40,629 bases of DNA from an uncultured Mycoplasmatota bacterium. GTDB taxonomy: Bacteria > Bacillota_I > Bacilli_A > RF39 > UBA660. The translations under genes and the position numbers were made by a program. The first letter of the stretch is position 1, and every line of letters starts with the position of its first letter. Below the pieces are notes generated by a model. That model did not search any database. It was given only the letters and a program-made list of their open reading frames with translations, and was not told the DNA's origin. Shown here piece after piece: positions 33,920 to 40,629 of the stretch. Location: positions 1 to 40,629 of the forward strand of contig CAOKAG010000008.1 of NCBI GenBank assembly GCA_948466395.1, written 5' to 3'.

Positions 33920-35872
33920 ATGAAAAAGAGAGAAAAATTATTGAATAAGAAAACCGTTAAAGTTATGATTAATACATTTTTAGTGTTAGGTGTTTTGGAA
34001 TTTACGATTTATCCCGATACTAATTCTAAGTATTTGGATAGTCCTGAACATGCTGCCTTTTCTTATCAAGCGAATTTGTATAGTTTGTACAAAGGATTGA
34101 TCTCTAATAAAAATGTTATTAATAATAATGAGCAAATTTCTCTTGGAACGTCTACTTATAAAATGATGTCTTTAAATTTATCTTTTACTCGTAATGAGAA
34201 TATAATAAAAGATGCATCCATTGATAAAGATACTTTTTCATTAGAATTACCCAAAAGTTGCACTTTTGATCAATTAAAGCTTGATGCCAAAAAAATATCT
34301 ACTGTTTTAATTGAAAAAGAAGAAGACATTCAAAAGATTACGTTTTCTTTAGATAATACTAAAAATAAAGATAAAGTTGAACAAGTTGTGACTGCGAATA
34401 TAAGATGTCCTGTAGAAGTTCTTTCTGAAAAAGATGATTATCATTTATCTTTTCCAATTGAAGAGTTTGTTAATGATGAAAAAAATGAAAAGTTTACAAG
34501 TTGGGACGTTTCATTTGAAGTAAGTAAAGATTATTATCATCATCTTTTTCCTATTCCTCAAATAGAAATTGATTTATCGAAAAGACAATTAATTATTCCT
34601 AATGATTTTGAAGGCGATAAGTTATTAGAATTTCAGAATTTTATTAAGGAATATGTCGAATATTATCATAAAAATACTGGTGAAGATGTTTTAACGTTTA
34701 GTCAAGTCATTACGTCTTATGCTTATAATGAATATGTTGACTTTATAACCAATAATGGCGGTACGTCAAAGAAAAAAGATATTTATGGTATGACCGCTCT
34801 TTGTGATGAAAAAGAATGTGTTTATACGATAGAAGATAACTTTATTGGGTACGCTAAGACAGAAATGACTAAAAATAATGCTTCTAATGTTGTCTATTTT
34901 TCAGATGTTTCTTCTTTAGGAAGTGTTGATTCTACCAAACTAAATGAAATTTTACACTATTATTTATACACTTATGTCTATAAAGATGAATCATTAACAC
35001 CTGATGGAAAAAATATAAAAGCTGATAAAGTTTATGACTATTTGTTGGAATCTTGTGAGCATGATTTAAGAAAAATATTTGATAATAGTATTAAAACTCC
35101 AAATGGTATTACTTATCTTCAAAATACAAATTCTTTGATTTTTATAGATGCTGATAAATTTGCAGAAATTTCAAAACAAGAAAAGATTAAAGTGGATCGT
35201 GTTTATAAAGATGATAATACTATAGATTGGATTACAATGATGATGAATTTTCAAGATCAATTTCATACACTTTATCCTAGTAATAAATTAAACTTTGGAG
35301 AACTCGATTATGCTAATTTCATTAAGGATAATATGATGAATAACCTTGATTTTAGAAAAGTATTCGTTAATGAGTCAGGAAATGAAGTAGCTACCATTTT
35401 TAATATTAAAGATGATACTTATTCGAAGCCAACAAGATATTTTCAACTTATTGTTGAGCCAGCTCTTGACTCAAGTTCAGTTACTTTTTTAGAAACCGAT
35501 GAGTCTGGAACACCTTTAGTAACTGTTAAGGATGAAGAAAATGAAAAACCAATTTTGCCTGATGATTCAACAACTAGTAGTGGGGGACCAGATGATGGTT
35601 CAGATTTAGTTATTAAAGATAATCCTAATAAAATTGAGGATTTAGAAGTACCAGAAACAGTTTTAGATGGTGTTACTAATCTTACAATAAATGAAGAACA
35701 AGAAGGATTAAAAGTTGTTATTGATGCTAAAAATAGTGAAAATATTGTATCTATTGTTGAATCTTTGGATGAACATTTTTCAATTACTGAGCCCACAACT
35801 TTACCAGCCAATACTTTTATTCCAAAAGAAGATGGCAGTTTTGAAGCGGTTTATACTATAAAAACAAAATAA
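33920..35872 (+). CDS. Exported protein of the fibre locus, function unknown
   Basis: ATG 33920 has GGAGGTGA six bases upstream; an in-frame TTG at 33905 lies before the site. The 650 residues begin with a charged N-region and a hydrophobic core (INTFLVLGVLEFTIYP), then TNSKYLD, again like the substrates of SipW. The next region has mixed alpha/beta character (SLNLSFTRNE, CTFDQLKLDAKK). A middle part has YVEYYHKNTGEDVL, and Cys residues include ALCDEKECVYT and ESCEHDLRKI, which could be disulfide-linked. About 535-570 is a Pro/Ser/Gly/Asp linker (SSGGPDDGSD), and the last 80 residues form a small beta domain. No family is recognised. It is the last gene before the terminator, so it may be a large accessory subunit, cap or adaptor. 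Confidence 0.75.
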   Translation: MKKREKLLNKKTVKVMINTFLVLGVLEFTIYPDTNSKYLDSPEHAAFSYQANLYSLYKGLISNKNVINNNEQISLGTSTYKMMSLNLSFTRNENIIKDASIDKDTFSLELPKSCTFDQLKLDAKKISTVLIEKEEDIQKITFSLDNTKNKDKVEQVVTANIRCPVEVLSEKDDYHLSFPIEEFVNDEKNEKFTSWDVSFEVSKDYYHHLFPIPQIEIDLSKRQLIIPNDFEGDKLLEFQNFIKEYVEYYHKNTGEDVLTFSQVITSYAYNEYVDFITNNGGTSKKKDIYGMTALCDEKECVYTIEDNFIGYAKTEMTKNNASNVVYFSDVSSLGSVDSTKLNEILHYYLYTYVYKDESLTPDGKNIKADKVYDYLLESCEHDLRKIFDNSIKTPNGITYLQNTNSLIFIDADKFAEISKQEKIKVDRVYKDDNTIDWITMMMNFQDQFHTLYPSNKLNFGELDYANFIKDNMMNNLDFRKVFVNESGNEVATIFNIKDDTYSKPTRYFQLIVEPALDSSSVTFLETDESGTPLVTVKDEENEKPILPDDSTTSSGGPDDGSDLVIKDNPNKIEDLEVPETVLDGVTNLTINEEQEGLKVVIDAKNSENIVSIVESLDEHFSITEPTTLPANTFIPKEDGSFEAVYTIKTK

Positions 35873-35898
35873 AGGACTTGAAAAAGTTCTTTTTTTTT
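35872..35898 (+). terminator. Terminator of the fibre locus
   Basis: AAGGACTT (35872-35879) pairs with AAGTTCTT (35884-35891), one G-T pair, around a GAAA tetraloop followed by a run of T. It starts at the last base of the TAA stop. It is the first convincing terminator after the promoters at 22542-22650. Confidence 0.9.
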
Positions 35899-35919
35899 GA
35901 TTTAATAAAAGTATGTTTT

Positions 35920-36006
35920 GCTTGTATGGTGGAATTGGTAGACACGATGGACTCAAAATCCATTGGTAGCGATACTGTGTCGGTTCGAGTCCGACTACAA
36001 GCACCA
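35920..36006 (+). tRNA. tRNA-Leu(CAA)
   Basis: The acceptor stem is GCTTGTA with TACAAGC, the anticodon arm is ATGGA-CTCAAAA-TCCAT (anticodon CAA, reading UUG), and the T arm is GTCGG-TTCGAGT-CCGAC. A long variable arm makes it class II, as expected for Leu. CCA is encoded (36004-36006). No strong promoter is visible in the short space after the preceding terminator, so expression may depend on read-through or a weak local start. Confidence 0.93.
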
Positions 36007-36047
36007 TTGAGGTTAAAAGTCGCACTTAAGCGATTTTACATATATAA

Positions 36048-36079
36048 AGTTCATAGTATTTGATATTATGGGCTTTTTT
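36048..36079 (+). terminator. Terminator after the tRNA
   Basis: AGTTCATAGTA (36048-36058) pairs with TATTATGGGCT (36064-36074), three G-T pairs, 5-base loop, then TTTTT. A smaller hairpin around 36015-36036 (AAGTCGC/GCGATTT) lies between it and the tRNA. Confidence 0.7.
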
Positions 36080-36108
36080 CATTGTTGTAAAGGAGTTGAT
36101 GAATTTTT

Positions 36109-36402
36109 ATGAAAACGACCATAGAAACATTAGAATTTCCTTGTGAAATTAAGAAAAAACTAAAAATGAAAGTTAGTATGGGAAACTTAGAAGTTGAATT
36201 TATAGATGGACATTTGATTAAATTTGATAAAACGAATTTAAGTGTACAAGAGCCATATAAGATTATAGTTAATAATAAGCATCATACTTTAATTGCTCTA
36301 CTTTATAATGATGAAGATAAAATATATATTCCTAGTGATAATGCTATTATATCTATAACCAAATATATCAGTATATTAAATACAATGAATAAAATGTATT
36401 GA
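36109..36402 (+). CDS. Small protein, function unknown
   Basis: A 97-residue ORF I do not recognise. AAAGGAG is 13 bases before the ATG, slightly distant. The product is a compact alpha/beta-looking protein with ETLEFPCEIKKKLKMKV, LEVEFIDGHLIKFDK, and a hydrophobic segment HHTLIALLYND. It has no signal peptide or membrane helix. It lies between the tRNA terminator and the TTGC array, close to the likely edge of the mobile element, so whether it belongs to the element is unclear. Confidence 0.6.
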   Translation: MKTTIETLEFPCEIKKKLKMKVSMGNLEVEFIDGHLIKFDKTNLSVQEPYKIIVNNKHHTLIALLYNDEDKIYIPSDNAIISITKYISILNTMNKMY

Positions 36403-36411
36403 TATAGGGAT

Positions 36412-36488
36412 TTGCAACTTTTTTGCATACTTTTTGCAACAATCTTGCACGAAATTTGCCACTTTTTTGCCTAGACTTTGCGTTGTGG
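36412..36488. repeat. Seven 11-bp-spaced TTGC iteron-like repeats
   Basis: TTGC occurs at 36412, 36423, 36434, 36445, 36456, 36467 and 36478: seven copies with exactly 11 bp between starts. The first copies share more context (TTGCAACTTTT, TTGCATACTTT, TTGCAACAATC) and the later ones degenerate outside the core. The spacing is about one helical turn, putting all copies on nearly one face of DNA. It lies in the non-coding gap (36403-36630) before the serine recombinase gene. Confidence 0.85.
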
Positions 36489-36503
36489 TAGTGCTAAACT
36501 TGG

Positions 36504-36528
36504 TATGATAGATGAAAAATCTATCATA
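36504..36528. other. 10-bp perfect hairpin next to the TTGC array
   Basis: TATGATAGAT (36504-36513) and ATCTATCATA (36519-36528) flank a GAAAA loop. It could be an operator, part of the recombination site, or an RNA structure. No T run follows. Confidence 0.55.
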
Positions 36529-36546
36529 TATGAACTTAAGAACTAA

Positions 36547-38370
<1,824 letters not shown>

Positions 38371-38408
38371 AAATATATCTCTTTTTAATTTATGAGGGGG
38401 TTGATACA

Positions 38409-38555
38409 GTGAATTATTTTTTTAAATTTTTAATACCACAACTAATGGAATATTTTCATAATGATAAGGAAAAAATATTAGAGTTTATTCCAAAAGTTAT
38501 AGAAGAAAAATATGAAAATGAGATAAATAATTTAGTTGAAATGAAAAACGATTAA
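38409..38555 (+). CDS. Small ORF after the recombinase, 48 residues, function unknown
   Basis: GTG 38409 has GAGGGGGTTGAT upstream, a strong ribosome binding site. The product reads MNYFFKFLIPQLMEYF and continues with charged, helical sequence ending VEMKND. It starts 38 bases after the recombinase stop, so it is likely co-transcribed. Possible roles include assisting recombination, but nothing in the sequence shows it. Confidence 0.6.
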   Translation: MNYFFKFLIPQLMEYFHNDKEKILEFIPKVIEEKYENEINNLVEMKND

Positions 38556-38588
38556 ATTGACTAAAATTATAGATAGGTTCAAAAAGGG

Positions 38589-38742
38589 TTCTTCAAAAAT
38601 CCTTATAAGTAAAGGGAAAAATAAGGTTTCTTGAAGAATTTCCACTACAAAAAGGTCAAAAAAGGTGATTTTCGCAAGTGCGAAAAGTGTTGTTGGTGCA
38701 ACAAAGGAACTGATAAAGCCTGTATTTTAAAGGGTTTATTAG
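38589..38742. other. Block of four hairpins between the recombinase operon and the RHH gene
   Basis: The first is an 18-position stem with 16 pairs (38589-38606 with 38621-38638, outer TTCTTCAA/TTGAAGAA, inner CCTTAT/ATAAGG). Next are TTTTCGCA/TGCGAAAA (38669-38676 and 38679-38686), TTGTTG/CAACAA (38690-38695 and 38699-38704), and a 12-position stem with one mismatch (38710-38721 with 38731-38742). The gap 38556-38815 has no convincing ORF. Such dense structure resembles origins of transfer or single-strand origins, or a structured RNA. The region lies directly upstream of an RHH-type DNA-binding gene. Confidence 0.6.
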
Positions 38743-38815
38743 TTTCGTGGTGCATTCCCATATCCTGTTGTTATAAAAATTTTAACTATTTTTAAAGAAA
38801 GGAGGAATTTTAAAT

Positions 38816-39136
38816 ATGAAATTTAGTGTATTATTAAATGAGGATGAAAGTATATTACTCAAAAATTATATGAAAGAAAATAAGATTAAAAGTAAAGCAG
38901 AAGCAATAAGAAAATGTTTGAAAACTGCTGTAAATATGGAATCAAAATATGATATGTTAAAAGACATGGATAGCAAATTAAATAAAATCATTTATAGAGA
39001 AAACATTCAAAAAAAATTATTAGAACAATTTTTTGCGAATATGGTTTTTAGAAAAAATTATGATGTAAAAACAGATGAAAGCTTGAATAAATTTTATCAA
39101 GATAATAATTCTTATAGTAATAAAATTATGTATTAA
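38816..39136 (+). CDS. Ribbon-helix-helix-like accessory protein (MobC/CopG-like)
   Basis: The ATG has AGGAGG 12 bases upstream. The first 45 residues read KFSVLLNEDESILLKNYMKE and then KSKAEAIRKCLKTA, matching the strand followed by two helices of RHH proteins. These bind DNA as dimers, as do MobC accessory mobilization proteins and ParR-type partition proteins. Residues 50-106 are helical and charged. It follows the hairpin block and may bind it or the 11-bp array. No relaxase is in the window. The call rests on pattern, not on a family hit. Confidence 0.55.
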   Translation: MKFSVLLNEDESILLKNYMKENKIKSKAEAIRKCLKTAVNMESKYDMLKDMDSKLNKIIYRENIQKKLLEQFFANMVFRKNYDVKTDESLNKFYQDNNSYSNKIMY

Positions 39137-39284
39137 TTTTAAATCCAAAATATAAAAAATTATTTTATAAATCATGATAAAATATATTTAATACAATGGT
39201 GAGCAGATTAGAAATAATTTACTTTTTCTAATTTTTTTGGAACTTTTTTTCAAAATATTCAACTATAATAGTGAGGTGAACAAA

Positions 39285-39827
39285 ATGATCGATCAAGAAA
39301 CCTTAAATAAATTTGATAAATTATATAATGGATCTTATTCAAATGTTTTAAAATATGTTATTTGTAATTGTTCTAATGCAGAAGATATTAAAGATATTGT
39401 TCAAAGTGTCTATTTAGAACTATTAAAGATTTTACAAAAAGATAAATCTTTTAATAAAGGTAATGCTTATATTCTAGGAATTACTAAAAATAAAGTTAGT
39501 GAGTATTATCGATTTAATTATAAAGCCAAAATAGTATCTTTATTTTCTAAAAAAGATGATTTTCTTTTGTTAGATTCTATTCCTGATAATGTTGATTTAG
39601 AAGAAGAATTTATAAAAAAGGAAGATTTAAAATTTATATGGAATTATCTCAAAAGGAAAAAGGTTATTATCTTTAAAATCTTTTATCTTTATTATTATAC
39701 AGATATGAATATTAAGGATATTGGGATAGAATTAAATATAAGTGAGTCAAATGTGAAACACTATTTGTATAGAACATTAAAAGAACTCAAATTTATTATG
39801 AAGAATGGAGATGAGAAAAATGTCTAA
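39285..39827 (+). CDS. RNA polymerase sigma-70 family factor, ECF-like
   Basis: ATG 39285 has GAGGTGA about six bases upstream; an in-frame TTG at 39237 is not supported. The 180-residue product has a region-2-like segment (YVICNCSNAEDIKDIVQSVY and ITKNKVSEYYRF) and a C-terminal region-4 helix-turn-helix: MNIKDIGIELNISESNVKHYLYRTLKEL. It is small, as in ECF-type factors. The anti-sigma-like gene overlaps its 3' end by eight bases. TATAAT lies at 39264-39269, and GGAACTTTT at about 39239 could be part of an ECF-type -35. Targets are unknown. Confidence 0.8.
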   Translation: MIDQETLNKFDKLYNGSYSNVLKYVICNCSNAEDIKDIVQSVYLELLKILQKDKSFNKGNAYILGITKNKVSEYYRFNYKAKIVSLFSKKDDFLLLDSIPDNVDLEEEFIKKEDLKFIWNYLKRKKVIIFKIFYLYYYTDMNIKDIGIELNISESNVKHYLYRTLKELKFIMKNGDEKNV

Positions 39828-40422
39828 CAAAAAAATGATGAAAAAGGTATTTGAAGAAGAATTTAGTAGTGAAAAAATGAAACAACAAATACTTTTACAA
39901 TATGAAAGGAAAGAAAAAAATAAAATGAGTAAAATAATAAAATATGCTATTGTTCCAGTATGTCTTGTACTTGCACTCTTTATAAGAGCTTCATTAAATG
40001 AAGGAAACAATATTTTGGAAGATAATGTTATAGGTGCCATGAAAGTATATGCCTATACTATGTCAGAAGATGAAAAAGTAGAAAAAACAGAATTAAAAGA
40101 TAACATTAAATTAGGTCTTGCTAGTTATAATTTGGCAATGTCAAGTGTACCAGGTTATCCAATTGTGTTTGAACTAGAAAATGTAGATTATCTAAAGATC
40201 GAAGTTAATAATGGAAATATTTTAGATTGGAATGGTGATACAGGCAAAGTAACTAGTTTAGGCACTACATATCAATTATCTAATAATGGTACTTTATATT
40301 TTAATGTAAATATAAACACAAATATAAAAATAACAGGAATTAGAAATAAAAATGAAGTGTTTGAAAAGAATATAACCATTTTAAGTGATGATGATTTTAA
40401 TTACTATGTGATATTAAAATAG
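39820..40422 (+). CDS. Membrane protein, probable anti-sigma partner
   Basis: ATG 39820 has GGAG nine bases upstream; it overlaps the sigma gene by eight bases, so the two are coupled. The 200-residue product has a cytoplasmic N-terminal helical part (1-43), one membrane helix (YAIVPVCLVLALFI, about 43-60), and an external domain of about 140 residues that is beta-rich (FELENVDYLKIEVNNG, GTLYFNVNINTN). This is the layout of membrane anti-sigma factors that sequester ECF sigma and respond to envelope signals. No zinc-binding ZAS motif (HxxxCxxC) is visible. The assignment rests on position and topology. Confidence 0.7.
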   Translation: MSNKKMMKKVFEEEFSSEKMKQQILLQYERKEKNKMSKIIKYAIVPVCLVLALFIRASLNEGNNILEDNVIGAMKVYAYTMSEDEKVEKTELKDNIKLGLASYNLAMSSVPGYPIVFELENVDYLKIEVNNGNILDWNGDTGKVTSLGTTYQLSNNGTLYFNVNINTNIKITGIRNKNEVFEKNITILSDDDFNYYVILK

Positions 40423-40468
40423 TTATATTCAAAATAATTATTAAGATGATTTAGAATTATAAATATTT

Positions 40469-40509
40469 ATAGGCTATGGAAACATTAAAATTTCCATAGC
40501 CTATTTTTT
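40469..40509 (+). terminator. Strong terminator after the sigma/anti-sigma pair
   Basis: A 14-bp perfect stem (ATAGGCTATGGAAA at 40469-40482 with 40491-40504) has an 8-base loop, followed by TTTTTT. It is the most stable terminator in the window. Confidence 0.95.
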
Positions 40510-40545
40510 GTGTTTCAACTACTATTAAAATGTCTTAAAAAGATG

Positions 40546-40551
40546 TATAAT
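40546..40551 (+). promoter_or_regulatory. -10 box before the last gene
   Basis: TATAAT, 48 bases before the next ATG. No clear -35 is seen at 17 bp. Confidence 0.4.
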
Positions 40552-40599
40552 TAAATTATCAAAGTGATGCACAAATAGTAATTTGTCGAGGAGGTAAAA

Positions 40600-40629
40600 A
40601 TGATTTTTAGAATTTTTGCATTATTGATA
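40600..40629 (+). CDS. Start of a gene cut off by the window edge
   Basis: An ATG preceded by GAGGAGGTAAAA opens a frame of ten codons, MIFRIFALLI, to the window end. The hydrophobic start suggests a membrane protein or signal peptide. Nothing more can be said. Confidence 0.6.
   Translation, partial: MIFRIFALLI

Noticed and set aside
35920-36006. tRNA-Leu as the attachment site of the element
   Set aside because: Integration at tRNA 3' ends is typical of tyrosine integrases. The recombinase here is a serine type, and no second copy of the tRNA end was seen downstream.
35443-36025. Minus-strand open frames of 122 and 74 codons over the end of the fibre locus and tRNA
   Set aside because: They are antisense to a well-supported coding sequence and to the tRNA, lack ribosome binding sites and have low-complexity Ser/Ile/Phe-rich products.
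36412-36488. Short CRISPR array from the TTGC repeats
   Set aside because: An 11-bp period with a 4-base core leaves no spacers. It is an iteron-like pattern.

Overview
The window is AT-rich DNA from a low-GC Gram-positive bacterium (Bacillota/Bacilli). The evidence is MurC, RecG, a GH25 lysozyme, a LytTR regulator, SipW-type signal peptidases with TasA-like substrates, strong AGGAGG-type ribosome binding sites and standard -35/-10 promoters. TGA acts as a stop in several genes, so the code is standard and not the Mycoplasma code. The closest lineage cannot be fixed from the sequence. An uncultured gut Bacilli group is a reasonable guess.

Layout. 1-1113 is the 3' end of a surface protein with a C-type-lectin/FGE-like tail that looks like a diversity-generating-retroelement variable region. 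1114-1518 is non-coding and full of hairpins. 1519-5140 holds recG, an anchored GH25 lysozyme and a small secreted protein. A convergent TIGR01212-family radical SAM gene follows, then a GH31 glycosidase and a coiled-coil ORF. A decayed IS3-family copy (9125-9832) abuts the end of murC. 11329-16968 is a run of + strand genes: GT2-GtrA fusion, exported thioredoxin-like protein, XRE regulator with membrane helices, DUF4097 protein and phosphoketolase. A cold-shock protein and an orphan LytTR regulator lie on the - strand, then a UPF0316 membrane protein.

19137-35898 is the most remarkable part. It begins with two tandem genes that are almost identical over 1455 bp but carry different C-terminal tails. 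Then comes one long same-strand gene set: a lipoprotein with about a dozen CxxC knuckles and a 17-residue repeat stalk, a SipW-type peptidase, a TasA/camelysin-like major subunit, a 1495-residue membrane-anchored protein (seven cadherin-like repeats, C-terminal TasA-like domain), a second SipW-type peptidase and two more exported proteins. A strong terminator closes the set. I read it as a biofilm-fibre or surface-filament assembly locus in which the giant protein anchors or nucleates the fibre. The domain order is visible; the mechanism is inference.

35920-36006 is tRNA-Leu(CAA). From about 36400 a mobile element is likely: seven TTGC motifs at an exact 11-bp period, a large serine recombinase, a 48-residue ORF, a block of four hairpins, a ribbon-helix-helix-like protein and a sigma/anti-sigma pair. 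A very strong terminator follows, then the start of one more gene at the window edge.
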